Positions 1 to 10,884 of a DNA stretch of 64,000 nucleotides are shown one piece after another. The stretch is from Adineta vaga (lineage: Eukaryota; Rotifera): assembly GCA_021613535.1 (NCBI GenBank), contig CP075494.1:3596001-3660000 (forward strand), read 5' to 3'. The number at the start of each line of letters is the position of its first letter. Position 1 is the stretch's first letter. A program made the position numbers and the translations under genes. The notes below the pieces were generated by a model. That model saw only the letters and a program-made list of their open reading frames with translations, was not told the origin of the DNA and ran no database searches.

Positions 1-136
1 TTCCTTCAAGAATCAAATTAATTGATACTTATGTTAAGTGTACGATTTTTTCTTCTTCTATGAAAATCAATTGATATATAAGAACACATAATATTACTGT
101 CGAATCATAACGATAGTTTTTCTTTTACTTGAATAA

Positions 137-568
137 ATGACAAAAAAAATGAATTTGATTAAATTAACATTTTATTTGATCTTTACCTTGGAATTAGTGA
201 TAATACATTGTAATGGAGAAAAATTCAAAAACAATAAACAATCTATTGTTAAGCGTGATTGTGTTCCTCTTGGTGGTATATGTGAAAAGTCAAATGATTG
301 TTGTGGCGTTGATGATCCTAATACAGGACATTGTATTGGTTGTTGGCAACATGGTGGATATTTTATTAAATGGGGAAATTATCGTTGTGGTTGTGATCGA
401 ACTAGTTCTGTTGCTATTGATTCAAAGACTTCTGAAATTATTAGTGATATATGTAATGGATACAATAATGATCGAACTCGTTGTGTTACTCGTGTTGCTT
501 CTCCTAAAGATAATAAATCTCGTGGACAAAAATTATTTTGGTATGTTAAAATAATTATATTTCAATAA
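137..568 (+). CDS. Secreted cysteine-rich (knottin-like) small protein
   Basis: The 143-residue frame starts with a hydrophobic signal peptide (about residues 5-27), followed by a Lys-Arg cleavage site near residue 40. The mature part is cysteine-rich with spacing C-x6-C-x5-CC-x9-C-x2-C-x14-C-x1-C, and two more cysteines follow. An adjacent CC pair in the middle is typical of inhibitor-cystine-knot folds, which occur in secreted protease inhibitors, antimicrobial peptides and channel-active peptides. The sequence alone cannot choose between these, and no target can be named. A GTATGT donor-like site at 541 suggests that the last residues are intron read-through. An acceptor AG at 578-579 would end the protein a few codons later, but that intron would be only 39 bases long. 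I do not recognise a specific family. Confidence 0.65.
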   Translation: MTKKMNLIKLTFYLIFTLELVIIHCNGEKFKNNKQSIVKRDCVPLGGICEKSNDCCGVDDPNTGHCIGCWQHGGYFIKWGNYRCGCDRTSSVAIDSKTSEIISDICNGYNNDRTRCVTRVASPKDNKSRGQKLFWYVKIIIFQ

Positions 569-1524
569 ATATGCATTAGGATAAGAGAATATTAATTAAA
601 ACACTGGCGTTGTCAGGGAGAGATAAATCGCCAAATGATCACCGAAATTTAACTATTTCAGAATTTTCATAAAGACCTGTCAAAAGAAGACAGAACAACA
701 AAGCACAGTATTCAATCATATACAAATATTCTTCTTTCGTGTACTCTGATAATTATTAAATTTTATTGAGATAGAAGCAATTTTTGACATTGTATTCGTC
801 CATTTGTCTAAAGCTCTTGGCTTTACCACTGTTATATCGAATATTATACAACTCTATTTTAATTCAATGCCTTTTCTTTTGTTTTCTTAGAAATATTTGG
901 CAAAAAAACAATCTTTTATTATTAACATCGATGAATATTATTTGAATAATCATTTCTTTTTTTTCTTGACTTTATTAACTTTTAATCGTGATAAAATAAA
1001 AATGTATTCGAATCATATTTTGTTCATTTTTCATCGAATTTTACTTGAACAAAAGAATATGTACTACGATTAACTATTTAGAGTAACAATATTTATTATG
1101 ATTTGAGGGCGTAGGTGTGTTCGTGGTGTATTTATTGATCAATCACACCCTCAAGCTGAAGACTATTCGATTATATAGACATGAGACTCAGGATTCAGAG
1201 GGACATCAATATTGAATCGATGCTATTGAAATGGATGAAAAGAGGGCTTACGTTACCGGAGCTTCGAAAACACATCTTGAGAATGTGAGTAATCGTCTTT
1301 ACAAGTAGAGAGTTACATACACTTCTCTATTTCCCAGTAAATATCGTCTCTTTCTTCGAAATAAAAAAGTATCGAGTGATACGTATATGTGTATGTGTGT
1401 TTCAACAACGATTTCTGATTTTATTATCATCTAATAGAAGAAAATTATATTGAAAATAATTATGAAAAAAAAAGATTTAAAAAAAATTGTCCATGTGAAC
1501 GTTGTTAATTATTTCGTTAGAAGA
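569..1524. other. Gene-free stretch holding one telomere-like palindrome
   Basis: There is no credible open frame. The stretch holds poly-A/T runs and the palindrome at 1103-1154. Nothing else was recognised. Confidence 0.6.
1103..1154. repeat. Telomere-like mini-palindrome (TMP-1)
   Basis: The left end TTGAGGGCGTAGGTGTG mirrors the right end CACACCCTCAA across an AT-rich centre, over 52 bases. It lies in intergenic DNA and belongs to the dispersed family described in the findings. Confidence 0.75.
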
Positions 1525-1947
1525 TTATGTGAAGTTTTCGATTCTTGTTGGTAATGATCCTTGTCGTGCCCATACACGGATCATAGTTCCTCCTGGAAAC
1601 ATTCTGTTTACAGTATCCCCTTCACGTTGAGCATCCTCCGTGAAATCGAACAAAACAACTTTCACTCGTCTATCAGCTGTACGAAAAGTTTTACGACAAT
1701 AGAATCGATTGTTGTCTTTGACTTTCGCAGTTTGTATGAGTTGATAACCAGGATAATGATTAGCCAACCATTGTTCTACCATCTTGTTTCTTATTTCACG
1801 ATCTGGTCCTCTGATTTTCACTACTCTTGGAGATCTGTTATGGTCTACAAAGATTGGTTGCCGTATTGAATGTTGATATGGTCTAAAACAGGTATTTTCT
1901 AATTTTTGTCAAAAGAATTTATACAAAAGTTTATACCTGTACGACAT
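1525..1947 (-). CDS. Small basic protein of unknown function, two exons
   Basis: Exon 1 is 1937-1947 (11 bases, starting at an ATG). A 54-base intron (1883-1936, GTATAA donor, TTTTAG acceptor) leads to exon 2 at 1525-1882. The joined frame is 122 residues. It is basic in its first half, with many Arg/His/Pro, and the C-terminal half looks like a small alpha/beta domain ending in a Trp-Ala-Arg segment. There is no signal peptide or membrane segment. The tiny first exon restores an ATG that the long open frame lacks, since that frame begins only at a GTG, and the phases match. I do not recognise the family and assign no function. The minus-strand neighbour is about 5.5 kb away, so there is no operon-like context. 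Confidence 0.7.
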
Positions 1948-3691
1948 TATTATACTTGGTCGATATTTCACAACGGTGATACTAAAACAAAAAGAAAGAT
2001 GGATTCAGTTGGTCAATTAAGGATATCGAAGTATTGGTAAGTTTACTTATTATGAATAGATTGACTACTGAGAAATTGTAATTTAACTGCAAATGTCTCC
2101 CCTTTTATATGTTGGTTTGCTCAGAAAATTTCCAACTTAATAGTTAACGGCGTAATAGATCGTATCATTGATCGCAATACATAAACAAGATAGGAAGTGA
2201 GTAATAACTATATAATGAAAATAAATCCTTCGTAACTTGATTTACTATTTCAGCAATTAAAAAATCTCATAAAATTGAAAGTATTTCAAGTAAATCATAA
2301 CTCTTTAATAATACATTAAATTATTTTAATTGTAAGTCGCAACTTCTCTTCATCTTTCGAATAATGTCAGTTCATATAAAAAACGCAATACACGTAAATG
2401 CAGAAAAACAACAAAAAATAAAAATCAAGGTTGCTCTTTGTTGATGACATGTAGTCAATGCGCAAAGCGTATCATTTAATTGGAAAAAGGAAGTAAAATA
2501 CATACGAATATAAACATTATGGGAACTGTTTAACGATAAAAGTAAAGAGAAATATTTTCGATATTATAGCCTATTCTACGAGTAATTGTGACCAGTATTA
2601 TGTAAGAACGAGCACCAATTGGTACCAATTCATTAGCTTGTCGAAAGAGTAATGAAAGTTCCGTATTATCATTTTGCTCAGCAAAACCATCTATCCATGC
2701 GGAAAAATTGAATCAAACTTTCTGATAATCAATGAGAAGAGGAGCGATGAAATATTTTGTGTTCGACATTTGCCACATTGAAGTAGTATTCGATACATTG
2801 TCCGTAGAAATAGCATTGTCCTCAACCACTACAAAAAAGGACATTTTTTAGAACGATTTCTAGAATATTTATGCTTTACTTAGCTCCTGGATCTGTAACA
2901 GAAACACTGGGATTACTTCTGTTATAATATACTTGTGTTATACTTCCATTATACATCCAGTCTTTGGAGTGTGTAATATAATTACCTGCCGTACATGATC
3001 CATTTTCTCCATTTCTGTTTTTCACCAAATTAGTATCGGGCACTGAGTATTAACTATTCACTATTCCAATCATGATATTATTTTCGATTTTACCAATTCT
3101 AATAGAATAATAAATAGTAACAAAAAAAATAACAAAATTACAAAATTACAAATAACGAAACATATTTAGTAGCTTTGTAATATTTCTTTTTTCGTTTAAC
3201 AAACAAAAAAAAGTTTTATATCGATTGTCATTAAATATTTAATGGAGAAAAAACAGCATTTAGAGGGTGTGGATGGGTGTGCGTATGACATCTATCGAAC
3301 ACCCACACCCTAAAATCTCTTGAAAACCGTGGAATTACGCTGATTGTTGGTAGTATATATTCTCTTTTCTATCAATCAATTATATGGACGTTATGCACAA
3401 ACACGTGAACCTTCGTGGAAGCTGGTTGTTTCGTCAAGATGATTTTGAAGGTCTTGATTGAGTCATTTTAGAGTTAAAAAAAAGGATTTTTTTTATAAAC
3501 ATACGTGTAACATTAAAATAGCAGCTCCCATATATGACATCTATACATCTTATAGTCCTCTTGCTTATTCGATGGTTGTGTAATAACCAATCTTTTTTTA
3601 TTTCATTCTTTATATACATTAAAAGTACGACTAAAGTAGAATGCAATTATAATTTTAAATTATAGACATTTTTATCAATAAAAACAAGATA
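1948..3691. other. Gene-free stretch with one palindrome
   Basis: No open frame has a domain-like composition. The stretch carries the palindrome at 3261-3314 and the presumed promoter of the F-box/LRR gene that follows. A 70-codon minus frame at 3434-3646 has no recognisable features. Confidence 0.5.
3261..3314. repeat. Telomere-like mini-palindrome (TMP-2)
   Basis: The arms are TAGAGGGTGTGGATGGGTGT and ACACCCACACCCTAAA, about 53 bases in all. This is one of the cleanest TGTGGG-like arms in the window. It lies 380 bases upstream of the F-box/LRR gene. Confidence 0.85.
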
Positions 3692-6079
3692 ATGACATCA
3701 TTTCTAACATTACCAATAGAATTAGTTTATAGAATTCTGGATAATCTTGATAAATTGACTATCTTCTGTTCTATGCAAAATGTTTGTGTACGTTTCAATA
3801 TTATTCTAAATACTTATCATCGATATAAAGTAAATCTTTTTTATCTATAAATGTACATCTTCATGTACGAAAACTGTTTTCATTCACACAGACACTCACT
3901 AAACTCGATCTTCGTTGGAATGAATTTAACAATGAAAAAACAAAAGAACTGGTGGACACTATAAAACACTTTAAAGTATATCTTCGATTTCTTCTTTTCA
4001 TTCAATTCTTCTTTCAATATTTTATATAGACACTCATCACATTGAATCTTGCTTTTAATGAAATCGGTTTAGAAGGAGTTCAACATCTTGCAAATGCTTT
4101 GCTACATAATGAAGTAATAATTTTCTTCAAAAAAGTAATAATGCATATATATTGTTTAATAAAGACACTTATTACACTAGATATTAGTTTTAATGGAATT
4201 GGTACACAATTAGCGGAATATTTTGCTAATGTTTTACGACAGAATAAAGTATTGTTCTTCCTTTTTCTTATGTCGATTTTTTATTTATTCATTATTTCAC
4301 ACAGACACTTACTACACTTCGTTTATCGGGTAATGAAATTGGTGAACAAGGAGTTCAACATCTTGCTAATGCTTTATTACAAAATAAAGTATACATATTT
4401 CTTTCTATTCTTTATTTTTGAATTAATTAATTAATTAATTAATTGGGATAGACACTTACTGGTTTATATCTTAATTCAAATCAAATCGGTGATCTTGGAT
4501 TTAAACATCTTATCAATGTTTTGCAACACAACAAAGTAACATTTCTCTTTCATCTATTGTTTTTCTTATTATTTAACAAAAGACACTCAATTCACTTGAT
4601 ATTGGACATAATGAAATTGGCTCATTAGAAGCGATAGAGCATCTTGCTAATGTTCTACGAGAAAATCAAGTAATATCATCCTATCCAGATAAATCCTATA
4701 ACACTCATCTACTATATCACATAGACACTCAAAACACTTGATCTTCGGAATAATAATATTGGTATTCAAGGAATGCAATATCTTGCTAGTGCACTTATTA
4801 AAAATACAGTAATATTTTTAATCGTATGTCTTTTGAATACTCATTTCATCAGAATAACATATAGACACTTATTGAATTGAATATCCATGAGAATAATATC
4901 GGTGTAGAAGGAGCACAATATCTACGAAATATTCTTCAACAAAATGAAGTAATATAATCTTTTTCAAAGCGATCATTTGTTTTGTTTTTTATAGACACTT
5001 ATGATATTGGATATTGGTTCTAATCACATTGGTAATCGAGGAGCACACGATTTTGCCGATGGTTTACGTCAAAATTATGTATCATCTTTTTTATTTTCAT
5101 TGTGTTAGTCAATAGCTTTGTATTTCTCGTATAGACACTTACTACACTTGATATCTGTCAAAATGGAGTAGGTTCAGAGGGAGCTGAACATCTTGCTAAT
5201 GCTTTACAACAAAATAAGGTATTTATTTTTTCCCCATCACTATCCCATATTATTCCATTTAGGCACTTATTTCACTTGATCTTAATGGAAATCAAATTGG
5301 ACCACGAGGAGCAGAATATTTTGCTAATACTCTACGATACAATAAAGTATCATTGTTTTTCTTAATTCTATCACCTATTTATTATTGTATTCAGACACTT
5401 ACAACACTTGATCTTTATGGAAATCGAATTAGATCAGAAGGTGCACAATATCTCGCCATTGCTTTAGAACAAAATAAAGTAATAAATAATGATTATATCA
5501 TCTCTTTTATTTATTTTATATCAACGTTTTCACAAAGACACTCACTACACTAGGTCTTTCATGTAATTCAATTAATGATAACGGAGTACAATATTTTGCT
5601 AATGCTCTATTACAGAATAAAGTATTTCTTTCCTTTCTAATCTACTTTTCCTTTTTTATTTTTAATAATTTATTTGATAAAGACACTCAAAAATCTTGAG
5701 TTACGTGAGAATAATATTGGTTCACAAGGAGTAGAATATATTGCTATTGCTCTAAAACAAAACAAAGTAATATTTATAATCTTTCTTTATTTTTATATTC
5801 AATCATTCATTGACTATTCAACATAGACACTCATTTCAATTGATTTGCGTTCGAATCATATTGGTGCACAAGGGGTGCAGTATTTGGCTAAAGCTCTACA
5901 ACAGAATCAAGTATAAATTTCTTGTTTCATTTTATATTACTATTATTTTAATATGTTATTTTATATAGACATTACGTACACTTAACATTATTAACAATAG
6001 TATTCTTGATGAAGGAAAACGGTATGCTAAAGACATACTGAAACATAATTCACATCTTGAATTACATTTCAATTATTAA
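3692..6079 (+). CDS. F-box protein with 15 exon-encoded leucine-rich repeats (17 exons)
   Basis: Exon 1 (3692-3829) encodes a 46-residue F-box (motif LPIELVYRILDNL), expected to bind Skp1 in an SCF ubiquitin ligase. Exons 2-16 each encode one 28-residue ribonuclease-inhibitor-type LRR and are all phase 0: 3892-3975, 4030-4113, 4165-4248, 4305-4388, 4452-4535, 4583-4669, 4725-4808, 4865-4948, 4995-5078, 5135-5218, 5263-5346, 5395-5478, 5538-5621, 5683-5766 and 5827-5910. All are 84 bases except one of 87. Exon 17 (5969-6079) carries the stop. The protein is about 503 residues. Each exon opens with a codon series for TLxTLDL and closes with QNK just before GTA, so any exon can be gained or lost without changing frame. 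The LRR horseshoe would form the substrate-binding surface. The target is unknown. Confidence 0.88.
4422..4444 (+). repeat. TTAA tandem microsatellite in an intron
   Basis: About six AATT/TTAA units lie inside the intron between the fourth and fifth LRR exons. Confidence 0.8.
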
Positions 6080-6175
6080 GAAACTATAAACTATTATATG
6101 TAATAGAAATTCTTACAAAGCATCGAAAAGAAATTTCTTTTTAATTTGAAAACTTCTTTCTAAAATAAAACTTCC

Positions 6176-6220
6176 ATCTTGAGGGTGTACATGAGCCTAT
6201 GCTCTTAAACCACACCCTAA
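6176..6220. repeat. Telomere-like mini-palindrome (TMP-3)
   Basis: ATCTTGAGGGTGTAC is mirrored by ACCACACCCTAA, over 45 bases. It lies about 100 bases after the stop codon of the F-box/LRR gene. Confidence 0.75.
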
Positions 6221-6600
6221 AAAATTCAATATTTCCCTTATTGCTCAACCAAAAAAGCTGATTTTTTTATCAATAACAGAGAAACATCTAAGTTTTATAC
6301 CCATGTGAATATGGTTGATAAGAATCTATGCTAAGTATCACTATTCACTTCAACAAAAAAGTTTTACTTTTTCACCGATAGGAAAAGAAAACAATTTACT
6401 CAACAAAGCTTCTCATGTGTTTTGTCCCTATGAATTTAGAATGTAAACATGTCTCTAATCTTCGTAAAAAATCAGCTCATTTACTCAAACTGTAAGGGAG
6501 ATATTCAATTTTTTTTTGAGTGCATGACTTTTGGGCCATCCTGTATTTTATGTAGAATATATTTACCACTTGATGAATGATTCTTCTAACCGAATCAAAA

Positions 6601-6640
6601 TCTTAAGGGTGGTAGTTATTTCTTCATACACAACCACTCA
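6601..6640. repeat. Decayed telomere-like palindrome (TMP-4)
   Basis: CTTAAGGGTGGT pairs imperfectly with ACAACCACTC. It is probably a decayed family member. Confidence 0.4.
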
Positions 6641-7443
6641 ATTATAAGAGTACCTATGATTCCAAGTATTCCTGTGAATTCCTTGGATATATATAGTTTA
6701 TGTGCTTCGTTTGTGACCTTCGAATCATCTGAACAAGTACTACTACTTAAAGCCGTCTGAAGAGTCCTTTATCAGGGACGAAATCATGATAACGGTAGCT
6801 ATACTCACACACAACATTAGTAGAAATAAATTTAAACAATATATACTTGACTTTTTCTATTTATATTTCCGTTACCTGGTGTAAACAAAATAAAAATAAA
6901 TAAACAAAATAAATATGCTGACTATTAGGTGAACTGCATACAGTGTTTTCGCAAATTCACTATAAAAGTGAGCACACAGCCGTCGTATCAACCGCATGTA
7001 TACAGCATTCGTATACTGCCGTTTACGACTGACAATATTCAGCCTGAGATGTCAAATGCATAATAAAAAAATTAAAAAAAGTTTATCACAAATCCTGATA
7101 CCCTGTATCTATCCTTAAATCCAGTCCACATTTGTCGGTAATGACATCGAAAACGGAAAGCAGTGACTAATTAGTGATTTTGATTTAGAGATTACTCAAA
7201 GGTAAGAAGAATCATATTTAAAATTGTAACAGATCTCAATCAAGGAATGGAACTGTTCAATCATTCAGTTCTGTATGAAAAATCTGGAATTGGTCGCCAG
7301 ATTCTCCAGTTTAATAACAGACTGATTACTAGCTCAAAAGATTCTTGAATCAACAGAGAATTAGAATGGCATTGCTTATGTATGCATGCATGTATGTATA
7401 GACGGAAAATGAGAGCGATAATATCAATAAATTAGGCGCCCAT

Positions 7444-9350
7444 TCAAAAACAATAATAATCATCATCAGCATCCATTTTATTATCTTCGAGCAGAAGTCT
7501 GGTGAGCGTCTGTGAAAGATAATGAATGAATAGTTGAATGAAAAACCGACTGATGAGAATCGTATTACTTTGTTTTCCTGTAAAGCATTCGCAAGATATT
7601 GCACTCCTTCGGGACCGATATTATTAGACGAGACGTCAAGGGTGGTCAGTGTCTGTGAAAGATCATGCATGACTAGTTGAATGAAAACAGAGTGACGAGA
7701 ATCGTATTACTCTGTTTTGTTGTAACGCATTTCCAAGATGCTGCGCTCCTTCAGGACCGATTTCATTCGACAGCAGATCAAGTGTGGTGAGTGCCTGTGA
7801 TACAAAGTCAGTGAATAGTTGAAAGGAAAATAGATTGCTGAGAATTGCCTTACTTTGTTTTTTTGTAGTGCACTTGCAAGATATTGCGCTCCTTGATCAC
7901 CGATTCGATTAGACGAGAGGTTGAGTGTGACGAGTGTCTGTGAAACATAATGAATGAATAGTTCAGTGGACAACAGAGTGATGAAGATTGTATTACTTCG
8001 TTTTGTTGTAGTGCATTTGCAAGATATTGCGCTCCTTCAGGACCGATTCTATTATCCCAGAGATTAAGTGTGGTGAGAGTCTGTGAAACATAATCAGTGA
8101 GTAGTTAAATGGAAAATATAGTGATGAGAATCGTGTTACTCTGTTTTGTTTTAGCGCATTTGCAAGATATTGCGCTCCTTCAGAACCGATTTGATTAGAC
8201 GAGACGTTCAGTGTGGTGAGTGTCTGTGAAACATAGCGAGTAAATAGTTAAATGGAAAACCGCGTGGTGAGAATCGTGTTACTTTGTTTTGTTGTAGAGC
8301 ATTTCCAAGCTTTTGTGCTCCTTCAGATCCAATTCGATTATACCAGAGGTTAAGCGTGGTGAGTGTCTGTGAAACATAGCGAGTAAATAGTTAAATGGAA
8401 AACAGAGTGATGAGAATCGTATTACTTTGTTTTTCTGTAGAGCATTTGCGAGATGCTGCGCTCCTTCAGAACCGATTTGATTAGACGAGAGATTAAGTGT
8501 GATAAGTGTCTGCGAAACATAGTGAGTGAATAATTGAACAGGAAAGAGAGTGATGGGAAACGCCTTACTTTGTTTTGTTGTAGCGCATTTGCAAGATATT
8601 GTGCTCTCTCTGGACCGATTTCATTATACTGGAGGTTAAGTGTAGTGAATACCTGTAAGGATGAATAAGAGATAGATTATCGAAAGATATGATAAGCAGG
8701 ATCATGATGGAGTGCTCATCTTGAGGGTGTAGCTGCAGGTTTAGGTAAAGGTGGAATATGAATATCCTTACCCATACGCTCGAGACAATTAGTTTTGATT
8801 TTTACTCATATCATTAGCATATAACATGTCACTAGATTTTTTATTCAAGTAATTATCATAATGTATGCTAGTACACTACAATTTATTTCTTACAATTGAT
8901 TAGCACGTACTGGGATTTATCGAAATTTTTAATAAATCCTCATACATTTTGAGATAAATTTCATATTATTTTAGAGAGCGAGAGCCTAATGAGAATAGAA
9001 CTCATGCCGTAGTTAGAGAGAGAGGGCGAGTGCGATGAAATGCTGATGCAGCTAATAAGTGCAACTAAAAACAGTACTGATAGAGTTTAAAATCGAAAAC
9101 TCTTTTACTCAAGACGGTAAAATAAAGTTGCAATTCATTCATATATATTCGCAAAAAGAACAATTCGCTTAGATAATGGATGTGTCTTCTTAGTAAAACC
9201 AAGAATTACCTGATACCGATGGTACGTATCTGTGATATCGTTAAGTCTTGTACAGACGTTTTCGCATGACAGAAAAATTGTTTTCTCATCGAGATTGTCG
9301 AGAATCCGGTAGACCAACTCGATCGGTAATGTATGAAGCGATGGAGTCAT
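7444..9350 (-). CDS. F-box protein with 8 exon-encoded leucine-rich repeats (10 exons), paralogue of the 3.7 kb gene
   Basis: Exon 1 (9210-9350) is a 47-residue F-box almost identical in core (LPIELVYRILDNLD) to the first gene. The LRR exons, read downward, are 8569-8652, 8426-8509, 8283-8366, 8140-8223, 7997-8080, 7854-7937, 7711-7794 and 7569-7652. Each is exactly 84 bases and phase 0. A short last exon (7444-7509) ends at a TGA. The predicted protein is about 292 residues. The introns between LRR exons are about 59 bases, but the one after the F-box exon is 557 bases and holds a telomere-like palindrome (8718-8784). The gene is convergent with its paralogue. The LRR exons are more alike to each other than in the first gene, which suggests recent exon duplication. 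The role is inferred to be substrate recognition in an SCF-type ligase. Confidence 0.85.
8718..8784. repeat. Telomere-like palindrome inside an intron (TMP-5)
   Basis: ATCTTGAGGGTGTAG on the left mirrors CCCATACGCTCGAG on the right, over 67 bases. It sits inside the long first intron of the minus-strand F-box/LRR gene. The inner core (GGTGGAATATGAATATCC) closely resembles the core of the copy at 10824. Confidence 0.7.
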
Positions 9351-10403
9351 ATTGCGAAAGATTGATGTTGTTTCTGTTGAAATGTTTGCTTTATGATCGT
9401 GTGTTATTTTTTGAATGTTCTTTTACAAATAAAGTGCCACAAAATTTCTTGTCCTTACATAAAAATGCCAAGGTGAATAGAAATGGTAAAAGAACAGCCT
9501 TCTTAAAAAGAACTGCGCACTATTATTTTTTCTCTCAATTCTATGCAAAGTTTTGGACGGTTTCCATGTTGATTTTTCATTTTTCTTCAAAAAAGGAAGT
9601 TTGGTAGTCTTAGTTCTCTCCAGCTTGCTGTTTTCAAGACAAGGATAGAGCGTTTTTACGCGTTTCACAGCGCACATTTCTATGCTGTAAAACGTGTTTT
9701 TTACAACAATTTGTCTGTTAGGATACCTATCACTGTAAAAAACAGCGGAGTACGAAATTCTTAGAGGATTTTTCAGCGTACAACGACCAATATACCGTTC
9801 AAACCGTATGAGTGAGTGTATGAAAATAAGATGCGAAGAAGAATAGTTTACATGTATGAGGATAAGTAAAAAAACGCTAATTTTTGTTTTATAACGGATA
9901 TTATCAGAAAAAAATAGTATGTTAAAAATCTATTTTAAACGGATAGATCTCTTGAAAATCCTAGCGAAAAGTCTTTATTGACGGTTGTAATGCGAATGAA
10001 TCGATTCGTGTAGATCGATTAACTACTAAAGGTACTAATTCTACTCACTCAACTTGGTTTGATGTTAAATAATTAATTGACTCGGATTGATTGAAATAAG
10101 AGCAGTTGCTAAGTTAGAGAATAAACCTGAGATTACACGCATATGTTTATCCGTTCGATCAGCTAGATAAAAATAAATTTTATTAACGAAAAATAAAATG
10201 TTTTACCTTTGAAAATAACTGACTTAAAATTTTAACTACACGTTACCGATGCATTATCATTCGTCAATATATGAAGAATTTGGAATCAACTGCGGAAATG
10301 TTTTTTCTTCATTACAATCATCATCCTTATTGTTAGCAATCGATTTAGAGCTTTTTTTTCACTTGACGACTGAGTTAATGCTTTTTGTGTTTGCTTTCAA
10401 TTG
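9351..10403. other. Gene-free stretch
   Basis: The open frames at 9248-9677 are composition shadows without domains. Around 9650-9760 there are repeated short words (CTGTAAAA, TTTTTACAG) that could be a decayed terminal-repeat element, but no matching pair of ends was found. Confidence 0.4.
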
Positions 10404-10823
10404 CTAACAGTTTCTGAAAACGATAGCGGTTGTTCGACTGCCTAACTGGATCTTCATTGAACTAAAATTAATAAAACGTGTGCAGTTAAATTTCAAAGAG
10501 AAAAAAACTTACTCACGTGAATCGATATTAGTGCCTAAGTGTGAGTCATTATCCATAATTGAACAACTAACATTTGCGGCTGTCGAAGAATATGAGAATG
10601 ATGAAGTATCTTTATCTTGAGATATAGATTGACGATCAACATGCTTTGTTGTTGCTATTGTTGGACTATCCCTAGCTAAACTTGCACTGTTTGATTTATT
10701 TCGGTTTTTTTCCAAAGATATATCACTTTGCCTCTCTTGCATAAAATTACGAATACCAGTTGAGAGAAATCGTTTAATATTAAAGACAATTGCATACATT
10801 GCCAACAAAAGTGCTAAACTATC
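10404..10823 (-). pseudogene. Gene fragment with a hydrophobic start, cut at a telomere-like palindrome
   Basis: The coding frame opens directly at the palindrome 10824-10882, and its first in-frame ATG lies inside that repeat. It continues with a short hydrophobic segment (LALLLAMYAIVF), then a Ser/Thr/Asp-rich, probably disordered tail. A GTAAGT donor after 10513 joins an acceptor before 10461, and the frame ends at 10404-10406. The two parts are in phase. The fragment resembles the last membrane helix and cytoplasmic tail of a membrane protein, but this is a guess from composition. No start codon of its own was found upstream of the repeat. It may be the 3' remnant of a gene broken at that point. 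Confidence 0.45.
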
Positions 10824-10882
10824 ATCTTGAGGGTATGGGTTTAGATAAAGGTCAAATACGAATACCGTCACCCATACCCTTT
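10824..10882. repeat. Telomere-like mini-palindrome at a gene-fragment boundary (TMP-6)
   Basis: ATCTTGAGGGTATGGGT mirrors ACCCATACCCTTTA, over 59 bases. It coincides with the 5' end of the coding fragment on the minus strand. Confidence 0.8.
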
Positions 10883-10884
10883 AA

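Larger units (their letters stand above)
6080..7443. other. Spacer between two convergent F-box/LRR genes
   Basis: There is no gene. The spacer carries one clear and one decayed palindrome (6176-6220 and 6601-6640). The rest is AT-rich with no recognisable element. Confidence 0.5.

Noticed and set aside
213-554. Hydrophobic open frame overlapping the cysteine-rich peptide
   Set aside because: It is a shadow frame of the real coding sequence and has no start context of its own.
1561-1869. Plus-strand frame over the small basic protein gene
   Set aside because: It is the antisense shadow of the spliced minus-strand gene, whose exon phases are coherent.
3434-3646. 70-codon minus-strand frame
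   Set aside because: AT-driven composition with no domain, signal peptide or splice support.
9423-9677. 84-codon minus-strand frame
   Set aside because: Lys/Phe-rich, no recognised motif, and overlaps an equally long frame on the other strand.
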